From Blattamonas nauphoetae (lineage: Eukaryota > Preaxostyla > Oxymonadida), in NCBI GenBank assembly GCA_033064195.1, contig JARBJD010000140.1:1-64000 (forward strand): a DNA stretch of 64,000 nt, written 5' to 3'. The notes under the pieces were generated by a model, which had not been told where the DNA came from, searched no databases, and saw only the letters and a program-made list of their open reading frames with translations. Made by a program: the position numbers and the translations under genes. Below are positions 42,324 through 57,500 of the stretch, in pieces (the first letter of the stretch is position 1; each line of letters starts with the position of its first letter).

Positions 42324-42597
42324 TTATGTTTGGATTGTGTGTTAAAATCACAAGATGAACAAGAGTTTTCTTTCTTTGGATATAGACAAATCTCACACAA
42401 ATCCAGAAATTACGCGTAATTTAATAAACTTGGACCACTTAATGGGTCGATCGATTTGAATTGTGGTTTCAGCAACCAATTTTCTGTGTGGGATTGGCAA
42501 TCACTTCAGAAAGAGTCCTGAGAACATATCTCCTGGATTTCTGAATCTCCCTTGAAGATGACTTTGATCAAGCCCGTTTCATTCTTCATTTCCTCGA
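42324..42597. promoter_or_regulatory. divergent promoter between histone H3 and the dynein-like gene
   Basis: A 274-bp intergenic segment between two divergent start codons. It must contain both promoters, but no TATA box or histone-specific element was recognised with confidence. Confidence 0.4.
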
Positions 42598-45500
42598 ATG
42601 GAGGATTACATATCCTCCATCCTCCATGAACTCTCCAAAGATAGTCCATTCGAACTCACTTCGTATCTCCGTTCTGACTTTCTGCAGTTTTGTGAGGGAA
42701 AACTGCCGTCCTTGTCATTTTCTCTCTCTCGTCCGAACCATTCGTCTTCTACCTCCCAGCCTCTCTCATCCTCCAGAAGTATCACCCATCTAACACTTCT
42801 TTTGGAGAACGCCAACTATCCTATGCATGTACCAACACCAGAATCCACTCTCCTCACACTCGTCCCTTCGCCTAACCCTCAATCCTTTACTCGAAATTCT
42901 CAACTTCAATCATTACCTACTCTCAAAAGTCTCCGCTCATCCGTCCCAACAAGCGATCCATTCCAATCTACGAGTAATCTTAACACCAAATTATATGAAA
43001 CCTCCGTAATAGCTATCCAGGAGACACTTTTTGCCAGATCAGTCACAGGAAACACTGCATCTTCTCCTGAACGAGCTGCTGATCAGATCATATTTCCTCT
43101 ACGATCGGGTTTTAGCTCATTTCCACTTCTGTGTAATCCGAGTCTCATCTCAGATTTCTGCCCAGACTTTGCGAATGGGTTTAAGAAAGTCTGTCATGGA
43201 CACATACAGCCATTTTATGTCGAAATATGCCAAGATTTATTGCAACAATCCCGTTTCCTCTCACCTGAGCTGGCGATAAAACAATCGCCTCCATCAAGGA
43301 ATGAATCTATAGGAAATATCGATCCAACCTATTCCACAGTGACAGATATGTACCGTTTAATCACATGTGGCAGGTTGTACGATTGTGAGAAGAATACCAT
43401 CGACACCAAGACTATCGAAGAGATCGTCACAAACCAATATGAATTAAATCCAATGATTGTGGCAAAAGAATTAGGATATCTATTTATTTACTTGGTAAGT
43501 GTTGGGTTTTTTCTCTGTACAAACACAATTGTTCAAACTGAACACGAAGAGCCACAAATTATTCACTTGTCCAGTTGTGCTCCGTATACGTTTCCGTCCC
43601 CTGAGAAAATTATCCAAGAGGCACAAGACGTTGTCACAAAGCATATATCCACTGGAACGCCACTTTTTCTCAGCTCATTTCTCACTATTGATCTCATCGA
43701 TCTTTCAACCCACATTTCTGAGGCATTGCACCTCCTAAACGACACAAAAACTCTTTTCCAAAAATTAGACTCAAATGGTCTTGTTCCATTGTCTTCTCTC
43801 GAGGATCCATTTGCTCAGGCTCCCTCGCCAACATCGTCCGAAGAACAGATTGAACTCTCAAAGCAGATCAAACTCTTTGAACTTCCCCAAATACACTCCC
43901 CAGGTTCAGAACACGTCCTCGATGATTTCTCCCCGGATGAGGTACATCGGGACACTATCTATGCTTCACACACCTTCTCTCTCACTCACATGCACCAACC
44001 AAACACACCATCATTGGCGTCGCTATCCGAAATGGAGCAGGAAGCAGGGTTTGTCAGTCACCCGATTTTGTCTCTGATCAACACATCTCTGACCCGCGTC
44101 GCATTCTTCTCGTCGTTCATAGAAGATTTGACCGAATATCTTCAAATCCCTCTCTTTTCGGAGCCAGAGTATCTCTCCCTCGTCTCCAGTCTTAAGATGG
44201 TGTACCTCCAAACAATGAACGCACTGAAATTATGTCATGCGATGTCAGCAGAAATGTTCATTGAGACACAGAAAATCCTGAAATCGGCCATGTTGGAGTT
44301 GGAAAACAAGCTTTTGTTGGCATATCAGGCCCGATTGTCCCAACTTTCGTTCCCAAATCGTCCCGCGGTGATGACAAAAGCAGGAAATCCAATCAAAGTG
44401 CTCATCAGCGAATGGATGAGCATCGCAGAGACAGTCCCGAAGAAGCCCTACGCTCTACAATCGTTCATCGTGAACACGGGACTGGTGTGCGCCAATGCTC
44501 TCATTCACTACTCGTCCACTCTCGCCAACATTCTCAACCCGTCTGTGCCGGTTGTCGAACACCTCATTGACATGGCAGCATTGACATCGAGTTTCCGCTC
44601 TCGTTATAGCACCCCAAGCCAATTCACTCCTCGTCGACGAACTATCGCACCTGCATTCACAACAATGTCTTCGCCCGTCGTCAGTTACTATCATATTTCT
44701 CCGTCACCTGACTCAATATTCGATATGGGTCCCATCCCAACATTTTCTCCTCCTCCTGTTTCCGATTTTTTTCTCCGGCAAATTCCAGAGTCAGTCTCTA
44801 CCGTTCTTTCGCTTCAGCAAATCGAGGATGTCGACATGGATCCAACCGAGTTTCTAAAAGTCCTTCAACAAACGGTGATCCACGCAAAGACGATTTTTCA
44901 ATCCAATGATCCTCGACAGAAACTATTAGCGTCTCTCAACATCGCTGCAAAGAAGTTGAACGATTCAGTGAAGTCTATGAAAGCTGCCGTCCAATTCAAG
45001 ATTGTGAGTCATCTAACTCAGTGGAGAACAGACTGGAATGCGCAACGAGACGAACAACAAATGATACCCATCTTCCAAAATGGTAGCTCTGTTCAAGCGA
45101 TGGACAATGAAGTCTCGGAAGACGTTTTTGGATCGAAATTTATGGACAGCGTTGAAAACGCGGTGTTCAACGACAGAGAGTCCCGAGAGAAGGAGGTTCC
45201 ATGGATGGATGTCGGTGTGACGTTCTTGAACTATCCGTTCGAACTGATCAGGATTCATCGGCTTGTCCGAAGCAATCGGAGCATCCAACATCTTCTCCCA
45301 TCGAAAACAGAGATTGTTCAAGCCATCCTCTTCACAGAATCGTACGAAGAGCTGGTTGACATCATCACAAAGATAGATTCGGCTTTTTCAGACCTTCCCC
45401 ACCAATTTGCTCGCCTCTTCCGCGTCCCAATTCTCTTTCTGATGCGAATGGGTGAATACGATGTGTTGAAAATGTCTTATCATGATCCACTGACAGAATC

Positions 45501-48500
45501 CATCTTTGACATCGGCCCAAGTCGAACCCTCATTTTCAATCTCCACCAACAGATCACAAATATGATGCTTGCCATTGATTCTCAGATCATGTCTCTGGCT
45601 CGTCTGAACTTTGCGAAATCTTCTTCCGAGACCACACTTGAATCTCATGAAAATGCCGGAGAAACGGGGATCTCAAAGATGCTGCAGTATGCTCAGGATA
45701 CCTCCAATTCGATAATTGAGACGTTGCATGATGTCTTCAACCTCACCCTCACAACCATCAATACTCTCTGCCATTCATACAACAGTATTGTGAAGAAGGA
45801 TCCGTCAGTTCCAGTCGAACAGACACTCTTGTCCACATTCGATCAGTCCGGCCAGGATCGTTTTGAGCCGTTTGTGTTTTATGGGAACAAAGGTGTGTTC
45901 GAGACGTACGTCACTGAAACGAGACGAATCGTTGAGGCATATTGGGGTTTGTATATCAATGCCCTGCATCACAGCATGCTCACAACATTCCGATATCTGA
46001 CGTTTCTATTCACACCAACGATCACCAGAGAAGAGATCGACGAAGCAAAGGCGTATCCTCAAATGGAAGTTCATGTCACTTTTGTCAATAACACGTTTCG
46101 AATCGTTCCAACATCAGTGGAAGTCACCAACTTTCTGACAAAAGCAGTTTCGAAGTTTAATCTCTTCCTCAACTTCTTTCCGGTCTGGGATTTTGACTAT
46201 CTCGCTAAGCATTGGCGAGTCTTCCAAGAAGGGCCAAGCAGAATCGCAACACCAACGATGCCGAATGTCGAACACACAGTTTGGACCGAAGTCTCGTCAT
46301 CCCTCCCACTAATCAAAGAGACATTCATCTATTTGGGAAGTGTCCCTCATATCCCTCCTGTTACTGTCTCGCTAATGAATCGCTTTGGCGTCCTGGATCC
46401 GTTTCTCCGTCTTGATCAGGATGAAATCTTTAGAAAGCTGCCTCTTCTCCTCCATTCAACTCCTTATCAAAAAGACTTCACAACATTTGCCCTTCCCACA
46501 TCTTTTACTCCCATCATCGAAGAAGAAAGAAGAGCCACTGAGTTGGAATTAGTTGCCGAACTTGAGAATCACACAACGCAGTCAATTTTCAGGAAGCTCA
46601 TCTCCTCCGCAAACCTCATGTATCATGTTGTCCCATCATCATTCGTTGCCGACGACACCAGCCCTTTCACCTTCTATCCGGACGAACGGCCTTATATTTG
46701 TAGTCTCTGTCATTGCTCGTTTGGATCCCTGGTATCGTACACAAACCATATTCACGCGAATCGGAGCCATCACACTGAACTTGAAAACCAGACAGTGATT
46801 CTCCAAGCATTGAAACAGTATCTCATTCGGTCGATGGAACGCATCGCACTGTGGAAAGAACTTATTATCCAAGTCAACGCGCAATTCGGGAATCAGAAAA
46901 ATCCGTTAATTCCAGAGCCAACCAAAGTTGTGAACATATCCTCGCGTTTCAAGTCAATCCTCGTTTCTCTCTTCTCTCCTGTTCAACTCACATACACAAT
47001 TCAAATCAACTTCACATCAATGTTTCTGGGACAGGTCTACGAACTGATTGACACCACATTCAAGAACTATGAGAGACAATACATCAACAATATCGAGCTC
47101 TATTCAGCAAGAATTGCAGCACCATTGCTCAACTCTCTTGTAGACATCAACCTGGTCAATCCCGAGAAAACTGAGCATCAACACAACACTACAGTTCTCC
47201 TAACGAGGGACACGATGAATGAGGTTTCGATGATGATGAAGCAGATCGAGGCTATCGCTGCCCATCAATCAACATTTGAACAGAATTTCGCCGTTCTTGA
47301 AGAGTTTATTACAGATTTGGTTCCTCTTTGTCCATCCACAGCGAAAAAGCTTCGATCAAACTCTCTCCAACTCGTCAGACTCAATGAGCAGCTATTGGCT
47401 GTCTCATCCATAAAGCCAATTCTACTAACCAAACAATCACAAATCTCGGAACAACTTTTGACGTCAAGCAACACAATGAGACTCTCGCTTGATGTTCTCT
47501 GTCTCGGCTTCGACTCTGTAAAGACTCTGTTTGAAACTGCCCCATCAAAAATTGTATCTGTCGCAAATCGTCAACAGTACATTGTCGCATTCCTCACGCC
47601 TGCATTTGTCCATGCGAAATACCTCCATGATATGAACAAGCAAGTCTCTCTTCTCGGGTCTCCCGTGTCCTCTCATCATCGGTTTATGATTGTTTGTGCG
47701 TCTCTTCGGTATTATTGTACTCTCTTCCACCACTATCCACACTTTCTGAACTTTGTCGATCAGCTCAGACAGATACGATTCAATGATCTGGACAAAGAGG
47801 ATCAATACCAACGTTTCTCACACTTCAGAGTCGTTCTTGAGAGACTCCAAACTATTCGAGTTTCTGTCTCACCGCCTCTGCAGCGCTCTCATCTCCATAA
47901 ACAGTTCAAAGCAGAAGTCCACAAACTCAAAGTCGTGTTTCAAACCCTTTTTCCAATCGATCAACTTGAATTTAAGCCTCGACATTGGGTGCAGCTCGCT
48001 ACTGACTTGAACTTGTTGGACCTGTTGAATTCGACTGTCTCTCAAAATGATGGGACCGAGAAATCTCCGAAAATGGGCGCGATCCTCGATTCAGACGTCC
48101 ATAAACGCATATCAGCCATCATCTCTGTGAAAGGGAGAGCCCGGATTGAGGCTAAAATTGAAGAACAACTAACCAACATTCAATATGTGTGGGAAAATGA
48201 AAACAAATTATTATTGACTCCCAAGAAACATACCATTAAGTTTGAAGCTAACATCAAACTGGAAGGGATGGACTACTCGGCGTATGTGGTCAAAGAGGAT
48301 TCGATTCGATTTATCATTCACCAAGCACAACGGACAATCGATGAACTGCAATCCTTGTCATCATCCAAACATTCACATCCCTTCATTAAGAGAATTCAAA
48401 AGATTTTGTCGACGTTATTGGATATCACCGCACCTCTCACCCAATTCATGAAAGCTCAACGAATCTTCATCTTGCTTCTCAACTTTTTTTCGTCATCTCG

Positions 48501-51500
48501 CAATTCTTCAGCTGTACAAAATCCTTACAACGAGTTCCTCGGGTCATGTTACATCTGGAATCATATCCTCCTCGAAATAAAACATAACCCAGCGCCTTTC
48601 CACAGCTTTGTTGAGGGAAAGTTTATTCGTCAAGTCCTCACTCACACTTATGTTCAATTCCAAGATATCCTCGGTGATCTGGATTCATTCATTGATGCTG
48701 AAAAGAGAACATTCCCGATTCTCAACCTGCTTCCGGAAGATCACGTGATTGCCCTTCTCTCGTATGTTGACAGCCCAGCTGATTTTCAACATCTTCTCCC
48801 AACGATTTTGCCAAATACTACGTCCTTCTCCTACACCTCCTCGCCTCAACCATTGGAAACTATCCTCACATCCACTGGATCCCCACACATTGTTGCTGAC
48901 AGCTTTTCACCCCATCAGATCACAAACGAAGGAAGTCAACCTTTTTTTCTTCCAACCAACCCAGACGCAGTATTTACGAATTTTGATGATCTCGAAGCAG
49001 ATCTTGATTTTGTACAACCCAACGATGCCATGACAAGACGTGACAGCATCGCTGTCTCTCCAGCCAATAGTCCTTTCTCTCTCCAACTCGGCAATGGCCA
49101 CCCACCAAAGCCCAACGAAACCCTCAATTTCGCGCCAATGCAGAATTCATTCTACAACTCTCCACACCACACATCGCAGTCCTACCTTGTCGATGGGGTG
49201 TACGGGACACTTGGGGAATATCTGCATTTTCACACACCAATCAAGTTCGTCCCGGGAGGAGATAATGTCAGGTTTTTGGTGGAGATAAGGAACGCTGTGA
49301 GGACAGTAGTGAAGACCCAATCTGTCAATGCCTTGTTCTCATTCCCAACAGCCTTCTTTCCAGAAGTTCTCGATAAGAAACTAACCTCCACCGAACTGTA
49401 CAAAACAAAGAAAGCGACAGTTCGGATGTCACAATCATCGCTTGAACACATGGACCCAGTCGGAATGATCGTCTCTCTGTTTGTCAATCTGGCAAGTGTT
49501 GACACCCAATTCTCAGCAAAGGATTTCGTCAAGTTCCTTCAGGATAGCATCGCACAGTCCGTCTTCTTCGCGTTCTACTCCGTTTGGAGCTATTTGATCC
49601 ACTTCCAACTGAATACACTCAGTGCGGATCTCAGCAAAAACTTGTACTTCGAAGATTTCATCAAAGACGACAGCCTCGGTGTTTCCACAATCGACGCCTT
49701 CCTCAAAAATATCTCGAACAGGCATGATTCTCCATTCACCTTTGGAGATGGACTTAACATTCCCATCGAACTTCAGATGAAGATGATCGAACGGTTTCTT
49801 GTGAAGACTGTAAAAGTCTTCCAGGGCCTTGTTCGTGTCCTCCGATCACCGCTTGAAATAGTTAAAGCAGAACAAGCAATCCTTGCCACCCTAAATGTTC
49901 TCTCAGTCTTCTCGTTCTTCCATCACTATCCCATCGGCGGACGATCAATTTCGTTTGAGACTTGTGGCTACATCATCACGACGCTTCCGGTCACAATTGT
50001 CGAATCGTCATCGTTCATCACTGGACGTACTAAGGAATTGTATGGACACCTCCTGGAACCTCCAATCTCTATCCCACCGCCTCCTCCAATTCTGACAGGA
50101 GTCTGGGAGTCTCCATACGATGCGACCAAAGCTACGGTTTATTTTGACACTGCAGAAGTACAGTATGGTTTTGAATATCTTGGCCTGAAAATGTCCACAC
50201 TGGATTCGTGGAATATTGCATCACGGATCAACCCTCCAAAGCAGTTTGATGATGCAATACACAACGAAACACTCACACTTTTCTTTCGATCGACAGAATT
50301 CTGGACGAATGTCGCGAGATGTATTCAGTCGATCAGTCCACCTTCCTTCAACACACAACAATCATCAAAGAAGGGTGATGTGGAGAGATCTCGCTCTTTT
50401 GCAATTATCAGTGGGATCTCTCCATTCTACGTTTTTGATCGACTTCACGAATTCGGAGCAATTTGTGGGAAGAACATCCGTCATTTGATGTTGAGCACAG
50501 AGACAGTCTCTCCAAACACGCTCCCAGAATTTATCAGTGCAATCGTAACGTATGGGATGTGGGGTGTTGTCGAAGGATTGTCAAATTTGTCGGAAAATTT
50601 TGTGGCCTCGCTGTCATCCATCTTATCCTCACTGCTTGACGCGACCCGCGACAATCTCTCCTCAATCCAGTTCCCGGATGGAAATCATGTGAAGATTACT
50701 TCTGGGTTTTACCTTTTCACGGCCACGGTATCAAGCTCAGAAGTACCCGAGCTCCCGACTGAACTGAGACGCTACTTCCACTCAGTCACAGCTCATTCTC
50801 AACACATCGCGCATCGTCTCTACGTTCATTTCACACTTGATGGATTGCTTTATGCTTATCAAATAACTGAACGAGTCGAAGCTCTGCTGGAGGAGCTGCG
50901 GTCTGGCATTATCCACTCATCTTTGGTCCAAGATGGGCTCATCACACATCTCTGTCACAATGTTCCGACGTACCTTGAACTCATCGCCAAGTCAATCCTT
51001 CCTTCTATCGAAGCACTGGAAGGGATCTCCAACCTTCAACTTCTCCACCCGCTCCTCCTTTTCTTGAAGAAAATGTCAACCATGGACAATCAAGACTTCT
51101 TATCATCAGACGCCTCACTCAGCTCTTCTTCGAACTATCGTCAATTAAAAGACAAACTCAGTGATATCTTCACTTTTGTGGTGGAGAATCTTGCTGTTGC
51201 AACATGTCTGTGGGAATACTTGAGAGTCTTCCTCAGTGAAGATGAACTTCCTGGGATGATGTGCATTCTTCTCGCAAGTTTCCCAGAAATTGGAGATATT
51301 TACTCAGACAACATTGAGAATCCAACACAATCTCTTCAGCAAAACGCACAGGATGCATCTCAGTGGTACCTGAAAGGAATATCAACAGAAATTAAGTACC
51401 AAGAAGAACTGTCTGAGTTCATTGCCCATCTGTTCGTCGGTCCCATCTCGTACAACTCAATGTATCCATCAATCCTTGAGGGCCTTACCACACTCACTCA

Positions 51501-54500
51501 CGAATCACTTCCGATCATCGATCAGTTCGTCGCACTTGTTGAACGGACCACAGGGCACGATGAAGTCTCTAAATTCACAGAAGCACTGAGTTTTATGTCA
51601 GAGGACACCCCAGAAATGGGATCAAGCCAGAAAAGCTCGGGGAAAGTTGTGGTTCAGTCGTTGTTTGAGCAAAATATTCTGGACAGTGATCGTGTGTATC
51701 TTGAAGCTTCGTCCGCAGACGTCACTGACGACAAACTCAAATATTACTCGCCTCGTGAAGCAAGCAAAACGGAAGATCGTGTCATCTTTGACCAATTGGC
51801 AGCAGTCCATACAAACTATTCTACGAAAAACATCATCAGTAGCCATTTCATGGACTTGGACAATGCACTGCATCATCCTCTATGGACAGCTAGTCCGCTC
51901 ACAAAACGAAGCATCACAAGCGACAGTCCACTCATCCTCGTTGGCCCTCCTGGATGCGGAAAGACATTTATGATGCATATTCTTTCGCTCGCACAAAACG
52001 CAAAAGGAATCAATGCAAAGATCATCCACCTCAATCCGTCAACACTCAGCCGAAATGAACTTTATGGATCGTTCACGTCAGGCGCCAACCTCATCACTGA
52101 CACAATTGGATCGGATACTTTCCCTCTTCGACAGGACGTGGACGAGCATATTGATATCTTCGAATCCAATCCAGGCTTCACTTTTGAAGGATCCATCCGG
52201 AAAACAACAAAACCGAGAAATCGATCACTGAACAATCAGAAAATGGTGTGGAATCGAGGCATTGTTGAAATTCTCGCTGATCAAATCGCGAGACTTGGTG
52301 ACAAGTCAAACAATCCCATTTATTTCATCATCGATTCCTCTCTCAGCAATCGTTCGTCACCCACCACGTACGCAGGTCTCAACAGCTCCACATCGAGAGC
52401 GATTGGGAGAGAAACGAGAATTGACCGTAAGAATCAGCAATCCAATGATGCAATGAAGTGGGGTGAATTACTCTATCCGCTCTTGAGCCACTCCACAAGA
52501 TTGGAGGATCACATCAAAAGATCGCTTTATCTTTCGTTTATCCGACAAGCTGCGCATTCTGAGTATTTTCGGCAAACAGGCCTGTTGGAAGATTCCGCCT
52601 CGAATATCAGAAACCGAAAGGATTCGTTGTTCAAACGAGCAGTGTCAGTCCTTCTCGCCAACGATCCTCGTTTTGAGGGAGTAGAAGACCCTGAATACTA
52701 CCCGGTGTTCTCCAACGATTACTCGCCTGGTGAAGAAACTCTCTTGGATTCACTGCATGATCTTCATCGATCGATAAGATCACTTTCGTTGTCAAACAAC
52801 AACCGAGTGTCTTTCCCTCCATCTGTCCGATTCATCATCGAGACAGACTCCCTCGAAAATATCCCGTATTATCTGTTGCGTTCCTGTCGAATTCTGACAG
52901 TCCCGTCCTCACTGTTGATTCACCCAGTCGTCTCACTCAGCACACGTTCACTCACGTCAACCGACCCTCGCTATGCTCGAGCCTTTCTTTACGTCACACA
53001 GATCGTATCTTCACAATACATTCTTCATCGCCCTGTCTCGGCATCGTATCTTTTCTCGCCCCGTTTCATCTGCATCATGTACAAAACAATTTCAAATGCT
53101 GTGACATTATTTCTTCACTGGCTACGCATCGCATATGATTTTCTTCAGTCTTGCACTGTACCTGATCCCAGAAGAGCTCGTGTCGTCATAGATCGCTCAG
53201 CAGTGGACAATCACATCGAACGGTTCTTCCTCCATTCGCTGACACTCTTCACCACCATCTTTGTCACCTTGATCGACAAAATTAGTCTCGCGATAGCATC
53301 CGAGAACCCTCACAAAGGCTCACATGGTCAACCTGAAACTATCGATTGGACGCATGCTATCGAGAATTCGATTGTATATTCACTGTATTGGGGGACTGGA
53401 GGACATTTGTTCCATATTCATGAGTTTCGACAGTTGTATTCTGACAGACTCTGTGCCCTTCTCTCCAAACCACCCATTTTCACACAAGGAGATACCTTCC
53501 AGCATATGACTAGCAATTCGACTGTTCGTGAAGACGTGAGAGCAATGAATGGTTATCTTGACCTCGAGAATCATGGCTTGTACACGAGGGAATCACTCTA
53601 TTCTTACTGTGTGAATTCAATGGATGGTACGTGGCTGACGTTCAATCGACTTCTCAAAAAACAAAAACAACAGAAAGAACAGCTCGTCCGCCACCAGTCA
53701 CATCAAGCAAACCTATCAGCTCCATCACAATATTCCGGATTGAGAGGAAAATCCACCCTCAGTGATTCAACATTGATGACACGAGATGCATTCATGGACA
53801 TCATGTCGGACATGCAGTTGATGATTGCCCCATACTCGCATGTCATCTCGCTGTACCTCTCCAGTCACACATCAATCATGTTGGGTTATACATCAGCGGA
53901 TATGATGGATATCATCTCGCAATCGATCGTTCGAACACCTCACACCCATATGTCGTCTCTCGACAATACCTATCAGCTTTTTGATCTGAATGTCACGTCA
54001 AGGACGACGGTGACTGACTTTCACAGACTTCTGGCACAGTTCAGAGAGAAAGTATCTCGATCTCGACAAAGATTCATCAACCAATTTGAAACTACGCTCA
54101 CACAGATCACACCAAAACAAATTGTTCCAAATTCTGGTGACAGTGTTTCCACGGAAAACCACTCCATTGCCTTCACTTATTCTGAGCAATCCTCGCCACT
54201 CAACAGGCCATTTACGATGTCAACACACCCAATCACGGCAAACGACACAAGCATCACTTATGATGAGATTAATCGGTCTGTGGGAGCGATGTTACTTCAC
54301 ATCAGCCTTTCGACACCACTTCCGGAGTTTATCCTCTCCGAAATTCGATCAATCATCAATAAAACCACCATGGTTCTGAATCCATCGACAGACACCTGCC
54401 AATACACACGCGATACGCTCAGTCTGATAGTTACAGTGCCTCGATCGATTTACACGCTCCTGCCTCATCGATTCGCCCATAAATTGCCACTCATCACCAC

Positions 54501-57500
54501 TCCAAGTCCGTCGGTCTCAGAGCTACTGTTTATCTTCAATCGCTATTTTTCGCAGAAGCTTCAGTCGATCATTACTGTCGGTACTGAATCGATTGAACTT
54601 CCTCAGCCATATCTGAGAGTCCCTTCGATCACTTTGATGTTGTGCATGTTCCTCGGGTGTTTTCAGGTTTCAATGAATTCCAGGCATCTCAACTTCTTCC
54701 GTCACATGCTTCCCTCACTACTCCTCTTTCCGCCAACGATCAAGCATGGACTCGAAATTCTCAGCTTGATCTGTTCAGCGATCGCAACAAATCCACAAAT
54801 CAAAGGCTCACGGGCAGCTATCGCTATCGAATGGATCAAATCTGCTCGAGATGTTTTTGGGATGAGATGTAGTCAAGCAGAAAAGGTCCGTCTCGACCTC
54901 ATCATCGTCTTCTTTGGTTCACACATCATTGACAGTTCATCGTTTGAGATCAGACGGCTCCGAGCACTCATCCGTCATCTGTGCACGTACGACACTCTTC
55001 TGGGAGAGGAGATTCTCTTCTTGGAAGAACACAAATCCGAAGACTATCATCGCTTCATTCAGCTGTATGACAGTGTTGATGTGTCGATGGGACAGTATCT
55101 CCAGCGGCAGAACAACCCTTTCGTCCTCTCAACTTTCAACGAATCAACTGGAATCAGACTCTTCCGCGTAAAAAAGTCGTTGGAGAGGCATCATGTGTTT
55201 CTCATCTCTCCTCTTCATCTGATTACACAGAATGAAGTTGGCATTGTTGTCTCAATGACAGGATACGCAAACTACCATCTTCGCATCAAATCGAGCCTGA
55301 TTCATTTTCTCGATCAACTTCGTTCGATTATTCATCTCCTCCTGGAAACAGATCGGCATGTAGTCGTGTCATTGTTCATCGATGATGTCGCCTCTCTGGA
55401 CAAATCGATGTCGATTTATCGAGCTCATCAACAGGAAAGCTCTCGACCGCTCATTTCTCAACAAATTCCCGGTCTCTCTCAGACCACGACGAAAGCAGGT
55501 TCAATTCGAGGAAGTGAACGAATTCAGTGTACGGATGACAGGATTATCTCACACACAACTCCGAATCACAACTCCCTCACGGTTAAAGATGTGAGTGACT
55601 ACCTTCTCGCTCTTGTCTCGTCATCAACCTTTGTCCCAATGATCTTCTCGGAAAACGAGGTTCAAGCGATGAATGATCATCTTCTCGCGAGGGATATTAT
55701 TCCTGCCAATGCCACCCTTCATACATATCTGCAGGCACAAATTAGAACTCATCTTCGGCTTCTGTTTGTCGCAGGTGTTGTTGAGCCGTCTCTTGAAACA
55801 GACACTGTTGTGAATGAACTTCGGAGGCATCTGTCACCGCCAATGAACTCTGTCGGGTCAAGTCCCTCTTCACGGAAGTCACCCCGCATCCCGCCACAGA
55901 AGGCCCACACTTCGGCGATTATGTACTCGCCGTGTTTGGATCAGTTTGAATGGTTTATCGAGAATGCTCATTTCGTCAGAATTGACAATCTTCCCTTCAA
56001 TTCGCTTGTTCGCAAAGCATTTGCGTATGTCCCGCCAAGGTTCCCTGTGAAACTCGCATATCACGCAAAGAAAGCAACCAAACGAAAGGGGAAAGGCGAA
56101 GAAGTATTTCCATTTGTTCGGAATGATCTCTCTGACTACTTACTCACACTTGGTGGATCTCCCATCGATCATCTGAACACCAATCTGTCTTTGACCGATC
56201 GATTCTGGACTGAAGACTTGAGCGAAGCAAATGAATACAATATCGATATCATCAACAAGCCAGAACCAAAACATGAGTGTCAACCACGAAGCCTCGCGAT
56301 CGATGACATCGGCTCAAACCCAACAGGTCACTCTCGACAGGATCCCTTCCCCAAACGAGTGGAAAATAAACCAACATTCCCTCCACTGACTCATCCACCA
56401 GTAACGCAACTCCCAATTGGACCAGGCCTCCTCACAACTTACACAATCAGAGTTCTGAAGACAAAGCCAAGCTTATCGTCGGTCCCTACTGCGCGGAGGA
56501 TTCTTCCCACTCAGTCGTCGCAAGCAAACTTGTATGTCATTCGTCCTCTTACCCGCTCGTCGTCTCAATTGGGATTGTCTTCGTCGTACTCTCTGTACCA
56601 GCAACCGTCTTTTCAAATCGATGATGATGATGATCAGTGGTACACCAAGTCTGTCTCTCCTCTTCCTGAGGAACCGTCATTCCCGACAAGCCCAAGTCCA
56701 AACATGGTGATGGAACAAGCCCAGAGAAACAACACTTCCTACCGTCGAATGCAATCTCTGGTTAAGCTTGAAATGCATTCATTCGACAATGAACTCGAAC
56801 TTCGGCTGAGAGATACCCTCATGACTTTCACAGATCATTCTGATAATTTTGATCTCATCCATTCTCTGTTCGATCAGAGCAGAAAAGCTCTGGATGAATT
56901 TTACGATCAGGTCCAAAAATTGAACCTCTCCACCGAAGACCCAAAATCTGAAAAGATGCTCAATTCAATGAAAGGGGTCGGGATGTATATGATCCGCCCT
57001 CTGGTCCTGATCTTCAACACGATGAAGACTCGCTGCGATTACTTCTCTTTGTCGTTCACAAGCACTACATCTGTCACTCACCGCGTTCCTTTCATCCCAA
57101 ATAGCTTCCTTCCCAAACTTGTTCACACAACATTTGAAATTGCGGTTCACAGACTCCAAAAACTCGTCGATTTCCGCCAAACACTCGTCAACCTTGTGAA
57201 TCGGTATCATTCGCACCACCAGCATCTCCAATCTGAACCGGAGCACATCGAAACTCAATTGAACGGTGACTCCAGGCTCGGCTTGAAGTCCAATTTGTTG
57301 AAACATCGGTATAATTTATGCAAGTCGTTGGTAGAGGCCCAAAAATCGCAGCATGACGCACTTCAGAAGCAAACTGAGCGAGTGTTCAATCAATTCCAAA
57401 AAATACAAGTTATACGCTGTGAACTTGAATCAAACTTCCAGAAAGAGACATTGATGGAACACCAATCACTCGCCGACATTCGGAAGAGACTCACTCCAAG

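Noticed and set aside
43495-43574. Intron-like GTAAGT...CCAG segment in the dynein-like gene
   Set aside because: Removing its 80 nt would break a frame that is otherwise open for 6961 codons.
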